A stretch of DNA of 64,000 nucleotides from Accumulibacter sp. (GTDB taxonomy: Bacteria > Pseudomonadota > Gammaproteobacteria > Burkholderiales > Rhodocyclaceae): positions 4,340,001-4,404,000 of the forward strand of contig NZ_JAZKUG010000001.1 in the NCBI RefSeq assembly GCF_036625195.1, read 5' to 3'. The notes under the pieces were generated by a model that saw only the letters and a program-made list of their open reading frames with translations, did not search any database and was not told the origin of the DNA. The position numbers were made by a program, and so were the translations under genes. Positions 1 to 8,535 of this stretch are shown in pieces; within the stretch, counting starts at the first letter, position 1, and each line of letters starts with the position of its first letter.

Positions 1-2
1 AG

Positions 3-872
3 CTGTCGGACCGTGAGGTCGAGCGTCTGCTGGCCAGCCTGCAGATCAAGGCCTTCACGACGCGCGACGAGCAGGAGGTCGCCGGCTACGCCGAAGTCAT
101 GGAACTGGCGTTCTCCTCTTGGCAGGACATCACCCTGACCGAGAACCACATCAAGCAACTGCATCGGGATCTGCTGGCCTACAGCGAAAAAGACGCCTGG
201 CACCGGGGTAACTACAAGACCTCATCCAACAGCGTCGTCGCCTTCGACGAAGGCGGCAAGCAGATCGGCGTGGTGTTCGAGACGGCGACACCCTACGACA
301 CGCCGCGTCTGATGACTGAACTGGTGACCTGGTTCAACGAGTTGCGGACCAATGACGGGCTCCATCCCCTGTTGCTCATCGGCGTGTGGGTCGTGGTGTT
401 CCTGGAGATACACCCTTTCCAGGATGGCAACGGCCGCCTGAGCCGCGTACTGACCACCTTGCTTCTGCTGCAGGCCGGCTATGCCTACGTGCCTTACAGC
501 TCACTCGAAAGCGTGATCGAGCAGAGCAAGGAAGCCTACTACCTCGCCTTGCGGCAGACCCAGGGCACGATCCGGACCGAAGCACCGAACTGGCAGCCTT
601 GGCTGATTTTCTTCCTGCGCGCCTTGGCAGAGCAAGTGCGGCGGCTCAAACGCAAGGTCGAGCGCGAAAAGCTGGTTCTCGCCGCCCTGCCCGAACTGTC
701 GCTACAGATCGTCGAGTTCGCGCGTGAGCATGGCCGCATCGCGATGGGCGAGGCAATCCGCCTGACTGGGGGCAACCGCAACACCCTCAAACAGCACTTC
801 CGCGCTCTGGTGGAGCGCGGTCACCTCAGTCAACGCGGCAGTGGCCGTGGAGTTTGGTATGAATTGCGATAG
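3..872 (+). CDS. Fic family protein, 5' end outside window
   Basis: The reading frame is open from the window edge, so the true start lies upstream. A Met at 99 is internal, since about 32 well-formed codons precede it. The Fic core motif HPFQDGNGRLSR (codons from 411) has the catalytic His and the phosphate-binding loop. Fic enzymes usually transfer AMP from ATP to hydroxyl side chains of proteins. The last 70 residues look like a winged helix (MGEAIRLTGGNRNTLKQHF), typical of the common Fic plus HTH architecture. The substrate cannot be read from sequence. A helicase fragment follows, so this is probably the edge of an accessory region. Confidence 0.9.
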   Translation: MSDREVERLLASLQIKAFTTRDEQEVAGYAEVMELAFSSWQDITLTENHIKQLHRDLLAYSEKDAWHRGNYKTSSNSVVAFDEGGKQIGVVFETATPYDTPRLMTELVTWFNELRTNDGLHPLLLIGVWVVVFLEIHPFQDGNGRLSRVLTTLLLLQAGYAYVPYSSLESVIEQSKEAYYLALRQTQGTIRTEAPNWQPWLIFFLRALAEQVRRLKRKVEREKLVLAALPELSLQIVEFAREHGRIAMGEAIRLTGGNRNTLKQHFRALVERGHLSQRGSGRGVWYELR

Positions 873-937
873 CGGCAACCCGCCTGAGAATCCTCAGCCG
901 ATGAGCCTACGGCGCGAAAAGAGGTAGGGGGCTACGC

Positions 938-1140
938 TTGGACGTCTTCGATTTCCGCCAGCACATCGTCAACGAGTGCTCGGAGTTCACCCGCAGTTCC
1001 ACCCGCATCAGGCGAGGACATACAGTCGTATGTCACCAAGGCTTACGACTCGCAAAAGTACTGGCCCGAGCCACTGATCCAGGTCAACCCGAATTTCAAG
1101 CCGGCCTCCTGCAACGCGGAAGGCGAACTCGAACGGGATC
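938..1140 (+). pseudogene. Fragment of a DEAD/DEAH helicase N-terminus, frameshifted
   Basis: From a TTG at 938 the frame reads MDVFDFRQHIVNECSEFTRS, like the start of large DEAD/DEAH helicases that carry a C-terminal DUF1998. Near 1015 the match moves to another frame (EDIQSYVTKAYDSQKYWPEP, then LIQVNPNFKP), the region where such proteins have W-P-x-P-L-I-Q-x-N-P. So one indel breaks the frame, and the similarity stops near 1110, just before the next gene. About 60 of an expected 1000 or more codons remain. Family assignment is from remembered consensus only. Confidence 0.6.
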
Positions 1141-1146
1141 ACTCCA

Positions 1147-1788
1147 ATGCCGACCAGAATCTACCTGGTGCGCCACGGCGCCACCGAACTCACTGCTGAA
1201 GACCGGTTCGCCGGCTCCTCCGATGTGCCCCTCTCCGACGAAGGCCGCCGGCAGGTGGCTTGCCTCGCCGAGCGGCTGAAGCGGGAGAAGCTGGATGCCG
1301 CTTACGCCAGTCCGCTGCAGCGTACCATGGACACCGCCCGTGCCGTCGTACTGGCCCACGGCCTGAAGCCGATAGCCGAGCCCGGCCTGCGCGAGATCGA
1401 CTACGGTCATTGGGAGGGCCTGCGTCGATCGGACGTGCAGTGCACCTTCCAGGCCGAGTACGGCAGCTGGCAGGATGATCCGTTCGCCGTCGCTCCCCTC
1501 GGCGGAGAATCCGGCGTCAATGTACTCAATCGTGCTTTGCCCACACTGCGCGCCATCGTCGAGCGCCATCGCCAGCGTACGGTTCTGCTGGTCTCCCACA
1601 AGGGAACCAACCGGCTGCTGATCTGCAGCCTGCTCGGCCTCGACCCACGTACCTACCGCGACCGCCTCGAACAAAGCCCCGCAGCGCTGAGCATTCTCGA
1701 ATTCACCAGTGGGCTGCGCGTCCGGTTGTGCCTGCTCAACGACACCTCGCACTACACCGGCGGACAGGAAATCGAACAGGCTCCTTGA
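1147..1788 (+). CDS. Histidine phosphatase family protein
   Basis: 213 residues beginning MPTRIYLVRHGATEL. LVRHGATE carries the phospho-accepting His and the Arg of the RHG signature, and LVSHKGTNR near residue 150 supplies the second catalytic His. Length and layout fit phosphoglycerate-mutase-like or alpha-ribazole-phosphatase-like enzymes, so the substrate is open. No cobalamin or glycolysis neighbour supports a narrower name. It runs towards arsJ on the other strand, with about 210 bp between them and no feature I recognise there. Confidence 0.85.
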   Translation: MPTRIYLVRHGATELTAEDRFAGSSDVPLSDEGRRQVACLAERLKREKLDAAYASPLQRTMDTARAVVLAHGLKPIAEPGLREIDYGHWEGLRRSDVQCTFQAEYGSWQDDPFAVAPLGGESGVNVLNRALPTLRAIVERHRQRTVLLVSHKGTNRLLICSLLGLDPRTYRDRLEQSPAALSILEFTSGLRVRLCLLNDTSHYTGGQEIEQAP

Positions 1789-2002
1789 CGAAGCTTGTCG
1801 GAGTGGTCCGCCCTCGTCTCGAAACCGACCGCGGTTCGCGCATGCCGATGGCCCCGCAGGATTCCACCCTGCCGCGGGAGCAGCGCGCGAACCGTGATTC
1901 TCCCGGCCACTGGCGGCACCCCGCCGATGCGCAGCCATTCGCCAAGATGCGGCGCCAGTCCGCGAGCGGACGGTCGCATTCTCGGGCGCCGCGCTGTGCG
2001 GA

Positions 2003-3301
2003 TCAGTCGCCGAGGTCGCCGAGCCTGATGGGCTTCGTCCGCGGCCCGGGGTTGCGCGGCAAGAGCAGCGACAGCAGGCCGGCGACGAGGACGAATGCCG
2101 ACGACGCCCAGAGGCAGGCGACGAGGCCGCCACTGGGCCCGCTCTGCAGCCCCCACTGGTAGAGAGCACCGGACATCACCGTGCCGGCGAGGCGACCAGC
2201 GGCATTCGCCATGTAGTAGAAACCGACGTTCATCGCCACCTTGTCGCTGTCGGTGTAGGCGAGGATCAGGTAGGAATGCACCGCCGAGTTGAGCGCAAAG
2301 ACGGCGCCAAAGACGATCAGTCCGGCGACGACGACCACTGCCGGCGCAATGCCGGCGGCCAGCGCCAGCGCAATCGCTGCCGGCAGCGCAGCGAGAACGA
2401 AAGCGAGGATCGTTGCCGTCCGCCCATCGGGCTCGTGCTGCTCGTCGACACGGCTGCGCAGCAGGCCGGGCGTGCTCGCCTGGACGATGCCGTAGCCGAT
2501 CACCCACACCGCGAGGAAGCCACCGGACTGCCAGAAGGTCCAGCCGAGGACGCTGGACAGGAAGACCGGCAGGCCGACGACGAACCAGACGTCGCGCGCG
2601 CCGAAAAGGAAGATGCGCGCCGCTGCCAGCTTGTTGACGGCGCCGTTGCGCGAGAACATCTGGCCGAATTTGGCCTTCCTGTTCGCCTCGCCGAGACCGC
2701 CGCGCATCAGCAGCGCGGCAGCGATCAGGGTCACCGCGACGAGTGCGGCGAGAAGCTGCAGCGCGGTCTGGAAACCGAGCAGCGTCAGCAGCAGACCGCC
2801 GAGGAAAAAGCCGACGCCCTTGAGCGCGTTCTTCGATCCCGTGAGGATCGACACCCAGCGGTACAGGGTCGCCGAAGCGTCCTCGGGGACGATCAGCTTG
2901 ACGGCGCTCTTCGAACTCATCTTGGTCATGTCCTTGGCGATGCCGCTCAACGCCTGCGAGACCATCACCCAGGCAACGACCAGCCAGGACTGCGGCGCGA
3001 AGGCGAGCATCGACAGCGCCGCGAGCTGCGTGCCAAGGCCGACGAACAGTGTCGTCTTGAGGCCGAAACGGGCACCGATGTAACCACCGAAGAGGTTCGT
3101 CAGGATGCCAAAGACTTCATAGAAGATGAACAGCGAGGCGACGGCGAACGGCGTGTAGCCAAGTCCGTAGAAGTAGAACAGCACCAGCATGCGCACCGCA
3201 CCGTCGGTCACCGTGTCCGCCCAGTAGGCGCCGGTGACCAGGATGTAGTTGCGCAGCCCGGCGCGCGCCGGGTTACTCTTGCCTGCCGCTGGGTCGCTCA
3301 T
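2003..3301 (-). CDS. arsJ: ArsJ, organoarsenical (1-arseno-3-phosphoglycerate) efflux MFS protein
   Basis: 432 residues from the Met of MSDPAAGKSNPARAGLRNY, chosen over longer in-frame starts because ArsJ proteins begin just before the motif RNYILVTGAYWADTVTDGAV. About 12 hydrophobic segments follow; loop residues such as ALSGIAKDMTKMSSKSAVK are characteristic of ArsJ. In the known pathway GAPDH makes unstable 1-arseno-3-phosphoglycerate from arsenate, and ArsJ exports it from the cytoplasm. The gapdh gene lies immediately upstream on the same strand (about 95 bp gap), the classic arsJ-gapdh pairing, which makes the assignment strong. Confidence 0.9.
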   Translation of the reverse strand: MSDPAAGKSNPARAGLRNYILVTGAYWADTVTDGAVRMLVLFYFYGLGYTPFAVASLFIFYEVFGILTNLFGGYIGARFGLKTTLFVGLGTQLAALSMLAFAPQSWLVVAWVMVSQALSGIAKDMTKMSSKSAVKLIVPEDASATLYRWVSILTGSKNALKGVGFFLGGLLLTLLGFQTALQLLAALVAVTLIAAALLMRGGLGEANRKAKFGQMFSRNGAVNKLAAARIFLFGARDVWFVVGLPVFLSSVLGWTFWQSGGFLAVWVIGYGIVQASTPGLLRSRVDEQHEPDGRTATILAFVLAALPAAIALALAAGIAPAVVVVAGLIVFGAVFALNSAVHSYLILAYTDSDKVAMNVGFYYMANAAGRLAGTVMSGALYQWGLQSGPSGGLVACLWASSAFVLVAGLLSLLLPRNPGPRTKPIRLGDLGD

Positions 3302-3396
3302 GTCGTGCCTCTCCTTTGGCGCCGTCGCTGCGACGCCTTCGCCCGCGGGCGGGCTTCCTTGCCGCCACCGCGGCGGCAGCTTCGATCGCCAGGCGT

Positions 3397-4407
3397 CTAG
3401 AGCGACGCCGCCACTTTCGCCGCCAGTTCGACATAGCGGTTGGCGTAGCCCCATTCGTTGTCGTACCAGGCGTAAATCTTCACCAGGGTGCCGTTGATCA
3501 CCAGGGTGTGCGCCGCATCGATGATCGACGAGCGCGGATCGGTCGCGTAGTCCATCGATACCAGCGGCCGCTCCTCGTAGCCGAGGATCCCCTGCAGCGC
3601 GCCGTTCGCCGCCGCCTTGAGCAGGCCATTGACCTCGTCGACCGTCGTCGGCCGACGCATCTCGAAGACGCAATCGGTGAGCGAGGCGTTGAGCAGCGGC
3701 ACGCGGACCGCGTGGCCGTCGAGCTTGCCCTTGAGTTCCGGGAAGATCAGCGCGATCGCCGTCGCCGACCCGGTCGTCGTCGGCACCAGCGACAGGCTGG
3801 AAGCGCGCGCGCGGCGCAGGTCCTTGTGCATCTGGTCATGCACGCTCTGCGTGTTGGTCGAACTGTGAATGGTGGTGATCATTCCGTGCGAGATGCCGAT
3901 CGCCTCATGAACGACCTTGACCACCGGCGCGAGGCAGTTGGTCGTGCAGGAAGCGGCCGTGACGATGTGGTCGTTCGCCGGGTCGTAGAGATGGTCGTTG
4001 ATCCCCATGACGATGTTGAGGACGTCGCCATCCTTGACCGGCGCAGCGACGATCACCTTTTTCACACCCGCCGCGAGATAGGGCGAGAGCTGCTCGACCG
4101 TTCGCCACTTGCCGCTCGCCTCGAGGACGATGTCGACGCCCGCCTCGCGCCAGGGACCGCCGGCGACGTCCTTCGCCATGCTGTAACCGATCGACCGGCC
4201 ATCGATCACGATGCGACCATTGCTGACGCCGACCTCGTGCTGCCAGCGGCGATGCACCGAGTCGAACTCGAGCAGGTGCGCGGCGGCTTCCACTGGCCCG
4301 TTCGCTTCGTTGATGTGCACGAACTCGAGTTCCGGATTGTTCCACGCGGCGCGCAGCGCCAGCCTGCCGATGCGACCGAAACCATTGATGCCGACCTTGA
4401 CCGTCAT
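3397..4407 (-). CDS. gapdh: ArsJ-associated glyceraldehyde-3-phosphate dehydrogenase
   Basis: 336 residues, full GAPDH length. The N-terminal NAD-binding motif [13 protein letters not shown] is present, the catalytic cysteine lies in [12 protein letters not shown], and [15 protein letters not shown] closes the protein. In this setting it would use arsenate in place of phosphate to form 1-arseno-3-phosphoglycerate for ArsJ to export. A central-metabolism role cannot be excluded from sequence, but the arsJ neighbour and the divergent arsR favour the arsenate-resistance isoform. The 218-bp gap to arsR holds AT-rich DNA that probably contains the divergent promoters. Confidence 0.92.
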   Translation of the reverse strand: MTVKVGINGFGRIGRLALRAAWNNPELEFVHINEANGPVEAAAHLLEFDSVHRRWQHEVGVSNGRIVIDGRSIGYSMAKDVAGGPWREAGVDIVLEASGKWRTVEQLSPYLAAGVKKVIVAAPVKDGDVLNIVMGINDHLYDPANDHIVTAASCTTNCLAPVVKVVHEAIGISHGMITTIHSSTNTQSVHDQMHKDLRRARASSLSLVPTTTGSATAIALIFPELKGKLDGHAVRVPLLNASLTDCVFEMRRPTTVDEVNGLLKAAANGALQGILGYEERPLVSMDYATDPRSSIIDAAHTLVINGTLVKIYAWYDNEWGYANRYVELAAKVAASL

Positions 4408-4489
4408 TGCTCGTTCCTCCGAAGGGTGGATGATGCTCCGCTGAAGCCCAGCGAACTGCAGAAGCGAGCGCCACGCACGGCGCTCGCTC

Positions 4490-4530
4490 GATTTACGTTT
4501 CTATATTGCTAGAATTTTGAAAACATGTAA
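4490..4530. promoter_or_regulatory. AT-rich divergent promoter/operator region of the ars genes
   Basis: Between gapdh (minus) and arsR (plus) lies the only strongly AT-rich stretch of the area (cgtttctatattgctagaat and the following ttttgaaaac). A divergent ArsR-controlled promoter would be expected here. I do not see a clean palindrome, so the exact operator is not assigned. Confidence 0.35.
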
Positions 4531-4625
4531 ACCCCGAGCTGCGTTCGCTCCGGCACCCCGGCGCAACTGCTCCTGGCACCGCATAGCCTTTGCGTGGCGA
4601 CGAGTATTTCGGTATCGTTGGAACG

Positions 4626-4961
4626 ATGAACCGTACCGATGCCGTCACCACGCTGGCTGCGCTGGCCCAGGAAAGCCGCCTCGCCATCTTCCGCCTGCTG
4701 GTGCAACATGCGCCGACCGGCCTGACCGTCGGCGTGATTGCCGAGCAACTCGAGCTACCCGCGCCAACGCTGTCCTTTCACCTGAAGACGCTGCTCCATG
4801 CCGGCCTCGTAAACACCGTCCAGGAAGGCCGTTTCGTCCGCGTCCATGCCTGCATCGAGCGGATCGACGGGCTCGTCGGCTTCCTGACCGAGAACTGTTG
4901 CAACGGTCGACCGGAAGTCTGCCGACCACCCTTGCGGCCCGCGGTGGATCCAGCCGGCTGA
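4626..4961 (+). CDS. arsR: ArsR family arsenite-responsive repressor
   Basis: 111 residues from ATG 4626. An in-frame ATG at 4590 would add 12 residues unlike the family. Winged-helix [19 protein letters not shown], then [19 protein letters not shown] as the recognition region. The canonical alpha-3 ELCVCDL metal site is absent. Instead the C-terminus carries Cys91, Cys92 and Cys99 ([11 protein letters not shown]), resembling the C-terminal arsenite site described for Acidithiobacillus ferrooxidans ArsR. It probably represses both the divergent gapdh-arsJ pair and its own acr3 downstream, releasing DNA on As(III) binding. Confidence 0.88.
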   Translation: MNRTDAVTTLAALAQESRLAIFRLLVQHAPTGLTVGVIAEQLELPAPTLSFHLKTLLHAGLVNTVQEGRFVRVHACIERIDGLVGFLTENCCNGRPEVCRPPLRPAVDPAG

Positions 4962-5085
4962 CCGTCTGCCTGGAGGGGCAGGTAAGCGGGAAGCAGGGAA
5001 GTTCAGTTCCATGTTTCCAGAAATTTACTGTTGTGTTAGTGTTCGTCCTTCGATGACTTGCCGACCACCGGAGGCCAGGACCGAC

Positions 5086-6327
5086 ATGAGCCACACCTCG
5101 CGAGCCTGCGGCGACGGCGACCGGGACGCCGAGCCGCGCCGGATGAACAGCGTCTTCGAACGCTACCTGAGCCTCTGGGTGCTGCTCTGCATCGTCGGCG
5201 GCATCGCCCTCGGCAAGCTCGCGCCCGGCGTCGCCCAGGAACTCGATCGCATGTCGCTCGATGTCGCGGGCGCGCCGGTGGTTTCCATCCCGATCGCGGT
5301 CTGCCTGTTCTTCATGATGTACCCGATCATGGTCAAGATCGACTTCGCCTCGGTCATCCAGGCCGGACGCAGCGGCCGGCCAGTGCTGCTGACGCTGTTC
5401 GTGAACTGGGCGGTGAAGCCATTCACCATGTACGCCATCGCCTTCCTCTTCCTCGGCGTGCTGCTGCGGTCGCTGATCGGCGACAGTGCCGTCGACCTGG
5501 TCAAGATGCCCTTCGGGCTCGACCTGCCCGTCGGCGTCGCGCACGGCGCCGGCGTCGTCGTCCTGCACGACGGCGTCCGCATGCTCGAGGTCCCGCTCTG
5601 GCGCAGCTATCTCGCCGGCTGCATCCTGCTCGGCATCGCCCCATGCACGGCGATGGTCCTCGTCTGGGGTTACCTGGCGCGCGGCAACGACGGGCTGACG
5701 CTGGTCATGGTGGCGATCAATTCGCTGACCATGCTGCTGCTCTACGGTGTTCTCGGCGGCTTTCTGCTCGGCATCGGTCGCCTGCCGGTGCCATGGCAGG
5801 CGCTGCTGCTGTCGATCGGCATCTACGTTGCGCTGCCACTGGCCGCAGGCTATCTGTCGCGGCGCTGGATCATCGCCAGCAAGGGCGAGGCCTGGTTCAA
5901 GGAACGCTTCCTGCACGTGCTCACCCCGATCACCATCGTCGCCCTGCTGATCACGCTGGTACTGCTGTTCTCGTTCAAGGGCGAGGTGATCCTCGCCAAC
6001 CCGCTGACCATCGTCTGGATCGCCATCCCGCTGTTCCTGCAGACGGTGCTGATCTTTGCCCTCGGCTACGCCCTGGCGCTCTGGCTGCGTCTGCCCTACC
6101 GGGATGCCGCGCCGGCGGCGATGATCGGCGCCTCGAACCACTTCGAAGTCGCGATCGCCACCGCCGTGATGCTCTTCGGACTCTCCTCGGGCGCGGCGCT
6201 GGCGACCGTCGTCGGGGTACTGATCGAGGTGCCGGTCATGCTCGCCCTGGTCGAGATCTGCCGGCGCACGGCGCACTGGTTTCCGGCGCCGCCGGCCGGC
6301 ATCGCGCCTGCGCCAGGCGGGCAATGA
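5086..6327 (+). CDS. acr3: ACR3 family arsenite efflux permease
   Basis: 413 residues from ATG 5086, preceded by a GGAGG-like sequence; the upstream in-frame extension from 5011 is poorly conserved in character. About ten transmembrane segments. [19 protein letters not shown] holds the Cys conserved in ACR3 transporters, and [15 protein letters not shown] near the C-terminal third is a family signature. It exports As(III), probably by proton antiport. It lies downstream of arsR. There is no arsC arsenate reductase in the window, so As(V) would have to be dealt with by the gapdh-arsJ route or by a reductase elsewhere. Confidence 0.93.
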   Translation: MSHTSRACGDGDRDAEPRRMNSVFERYLSLWVLLCIVGGIALGKLAPGVAQELDRMSLDVAGAPVVSIPIAVCLFFMMYPIMVKIDFASVIQAGRSGRPVLLTLFVNWAVKPFTMYAIAFLFLGVLLRSLIGDSAVDLVKMPFGLDLPVGVAHGAGVVVLHDGVRMLEVPLWRSYLAGCILLGIAPCTAMVLVWGYLARGNDGLTLVMVAINSLTMLLLYGVLGGFLLGIGRLPVPWQALLLSIGIYVALPLAAGYLSRRWIIASKGEAWFKERFLHVLTPITIVALLITLVLLFSFKGEVILANPLTIVWIAIPLFLQTVLIFALGYALALWLRLPYRDAAPAAMIGASNHFEVAIATAVMLFGLSSGAALATVVGVLIEVPVMLALVEICRRTAHWFPAPPAGIAPAPGGQ

Positions 6328-6358
6328 CGCGCCGTCGCTTGCCGCCGTCGACGCCTCG

Positions 6359-6394
6359 TGCCCTGCTTGCCGACCCGACGCGGCAAGCAAGGCA
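6359..6394. terminator. Stem-loop between convergent acr3 and VOC genes
   Basis: TGCCCTGCTTGCCG (6359-6372) pairs with CGGCAAGCAAGGCA (6381-6394) over an 8-nt loop, with one mismatch in 14. It sits between two convergent genes, as expected for a bidirectional terminator. No clear U-tract follows on either strand, so activity is uncertain. Confidence 0.5.
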
Positions 6395-6412
6395 GCCCGA
6401 TGCGGACGGGTT

Positions 6413-6781
6413 CTAGCCCAGGCAGAAGACGTCGAGCTTGTTGCCGTCAAGATCGCGGAAATAGCCGGCGTAGAAGCCGTCACCGCGCGGACCGACCGCA
6501 CCTTCATCCGTCCCGCCAAGAGCGAGCGCCCGCGCATGGACCCGTCCGACCTGCTCGCGCGACGTTGCGGCCAGCGCCACCATGACGCCGTTGCCGACAC
6601 TCGCCGGGCGTCCATCGAAGGGCGTCATGATGCACAGACTGGGTTTGTCCTCGGCCACTCCCCAGGCAATGCCGCGCGGAAACTCCCAAAGGCGCCGGGC
6701 ACCGACCTCCTTCAGCAACTCGTCATAGAAGGCCGCTGCCCTTGCCAGATCGTTGGTACCCAGTGTCACATAGCCAATCAT
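6413..6781 (-). CDS. VOC (glyoxalase/bleomycin-resistance) family protein
   Basis: 122 residues, one vicinal-oxygen-chelate domain: MIGYVTLGTNDLARAAAFYD at the start and FYAGYFRDLDGNKLDVF at the end, giving the repeated beta-alpha-beta-beta-beta form. FRDLDGNKLD has the C-terminal acidic metal-ligand position of glyoxalase-like proteins. The substrate is unknown. Its position next to acr3 invites thought of ArsI (a C-As lyase of this fold), but the Cys pair that binds trivalent arsenicals in ArsI is not seen, so I do not call it ArsI. Confidence 0.82.
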   Translation of the reverse strand: MIGYVTLGTNDLARAAAFYDELLKEVGARRLWEFPRGIAWGVAEDKPSLCIMTPFDGRPASVGNGVMVALAATSREQVGRVHARALALGGTDEGAVGPRGDGFYAGYFRDLDGNKLDVFCLG

Positions 6782-6883
6782 CGCGCTTCTCCTTCAGAGT
6801 CCAAGAGGCAACAGTCTATACTAACAGCAGCCGTATCCCTGGATCGCGCCGAGCGCATCGAGGAAGTCTCCTGAAACCGCCAC

Positions 6884-8194
6884 ATGAAGACCCCTGGCGC
6901 AACAACCAGTGCCCGCTCCGCGCTCGTCTGCCTGCTGGCATTCGCCGCCTTCTCCTCGCTGGCCGCCGCCGCGTCGCCGACGTGGATCGAGATCGACGCT
7001 GCCGGCGAGCGACGGGTTCACCTCTACTTCTTCTGGACGAGTACCTGCCCGCACTGCCAGGCCGCACGCCCCTTCGTCGAAGCACTGCCCGCGCGCCATC
7101 GCTGGTTGCTGCTGCACAGCCGCAATCTCTCGACCGATCGCGAGGCAGCGGCGGCCTACGTCGCGCTCGCCGAGTCGCTGGGAGAGGAAGCGAGCAGCGT
7201 GCCCGCGTTCATCTTCTGCGGCCGGATGGAAGTCGGTTTCGACCGGCCCGAAACGAGCGGGCGAGCACTCGAGGAGGCCCTGCAGTCGTGCCGGGAGAGC
7301 GACGGCGAGCCACCTGCGGCAGCCAGCCCGGCGGACACCCGGGCAACCGGGATCAGTCTCCCGCTGCTCGGCAGAATTGCGCCGGAGCAGTTCTCACTAC
7401 CGGTGTTCACCATCCTCATCGCTGGCCTCGATGCCTTCAATCCCTGTGCTTTCTTCGTCCTCCTGTTCCTGCTCTCGCTGCTGATCCACGCCGGCAGTCG
7501 TGCCCGCATGCTGTTCATCGGCAGCGTCTTCCTCTTCTTCTCCGGCCTCATCTACTTCCTGTTCATGGCTGCCTGGCTCAACATCTTCCACTGGCTGGGC
7601 GAAGTCGCTCTGGTGACGACGGCCGCCGGAGTGCTCGCCATCGTCATTGCGCTGTTCAACATCAAGGATTACTTCTGGTTCAGGAGAGGACCGTCGCTGA
7701 GCATCCCCGAAGCCGCCAAGCCCGGACTGTACGGGCGGATGCGCGGGCTGCTGCGTGCCGAAAGCCTGCCCGTACTGACGCTCGGAACGATTGCCCTGGC
7801 GATCGTCGCCAACTCTTACGAACTCCTGTGCACCGCCGGCTTTCCGATGGTCTACACGCGCCTGCTGACGCTGTCGGAGCTGCCACCGTGGCAACACTAC
7901 GCTTTTCTCGTCTTCTACAACCTCGTCTACGTCAGCCCACTGCTGCTCATCACCCTGATCTTCACCTGCACCCTCGGCTCGCGCAAGCTCTCGGCCGCCG
8001 AGGGCCGCCTGCTCAAGCTGCTGTCCGGGGTCATGATGCTCGGCCTCGGCGGACTGCTGGTCGTGGCACCGGCAGCGCTCAACGACCTTCGCGTCGCGCT
8101 GGCACTGCTCACCGGCGCGATCGGCGTTTCCTGGCTGGCCCATCGACTGCGGCCGCCGACACTTGCTCCGGCCGACCCGGTCGACCGACAATGA
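6884..8194 (+). CDS. Thioredoxin-like domain fused to a DsbD/CcdA-like membrane domain
   Basis: 436 residues: signal peptide (about 1-30), a thioredoxin-fold domain with CPHC at Cys55-Cys58, then about seven transmembrane segments from residue 165. The membrane part has NPCAFF in its first helix and CTAGFP later, two membrane cysteines placed as in CcdA/DsbD electron carriers. The likely role is passing reducing equivalents from the cytoplasm across the membrane to the fused periplasmic thioredoxin domain. The N-terminal position of the thioredoxin domain is unlike DsbD, where it is C-terminal. It heads a tight plus-strand group with three redox or membrane genes. Confidence 0.75.
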   Translation: MKTPGATTSARSALVCLLAFAAFSSLAAAASPTWIEIDAAGERRVHLYFFWTSTCPHCQAARPFVEALPARHRWLLLHSRNLSTDREAAAAYVALAESLGEEASSVPAFIFCGRMEVGFDRPETSGRALEEALQSCRESDGEPPAAASPADTRATGISLPLLGRIAPEQFSLPVFTILIAGLDAFNPCAFFVLLFLLSLLIHAGSRARMLFIGSVFLFFSGLIYFLFMAAWLNIFHWLGEVALVTTAAGVLAIVIALFNIKDYFWFRRGPSLSIPEAAKPGLYGRMRGLLRAESLPVLTLGTIALAIVANSYELLCTAGFPMVYTRLLTLSELPPWQHYAFLVFYNLVYVSPLLLITLIFTCTLGSRKLSAAEGRLLKLLSGVMMLGLGGLLVVAPAALNDLRVALALLTGAIGVSWLAHRLRPPTLAPADPVDRQ

Positions 8195-8217
8195 CGGCAG
8201 ATGCCTGCCACCGAACC

Positions 8218-8520
8218 ATGAACAGACTCCTTCCCGTCTTGCTGCTGGCCCTCGCCGCCCCGGCAGCAGCTGGCGGGCCCTGGCGGGCGAGCGAGACGAA
8301 TACCCGTGGCTGGCAACTGATGACGCCGGAAGAGCGCATTGAGCATCAGGCGAGGATTCGCGGCTTCAGGAGCTACGACGAGTGCCGCAGCTACCAGCTC
8401 GCGCATCATCGGCTGATGGAGGAACGGGCCCGACAGCGGGGGATCGAGCTGCCACGTGGCCGGCGCGACGTCTGTGAGCACCTGCGGCAGGCCGCCGAGC
8501 CCGCTGCGCGTGCCGACTGA
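8218..8520 (+). CDS. Small secreted protein of unknown function
   Basis: 100 residues from ATG 8218, giving a good signal peptide (MNRLLPVLLLALAAPAAAGG). An in-frame ATG at 8191 overlaps the previous stop (ATGA) and would add nine residues, so translational coupling is possible. The mature part is charged and helical with two cysteines (YDECRSYQ and RDVCEHL) and the phrase LMTPEERIEHQARIRGFRSY. I do not recognise the family. Its place between two redox genes suggests a periplasmic partner. Confidence 0.65.
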   Translation: MNRLLPVLLLALAAPAAAGGPWRASETNTRGWQLMTPEERIEHQARIRGFRSYDECRSYQLAHHRLMEERARQRGIELPRGRRDVCEHLRQAAEPAARAD

Positions 8521-8535
8521 TCGCTGCCGCCAGAC

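Noticed and set aside
2276..3400. Long open frames antisense to arsJ (also 4645-6615, 20070-22553 and 57868-59883).
   Set aside because: They mirror well-conserved genes on the other strand and have the Arg/Gln/Asp-rich composition of antisense frames in GC-rich DNA.
6413..6781. ArsI C-As lyase for the VOC protein beside acr3.
   Set aside because: The cysteine pair expected for trivalent organoarsenical binding is not present.
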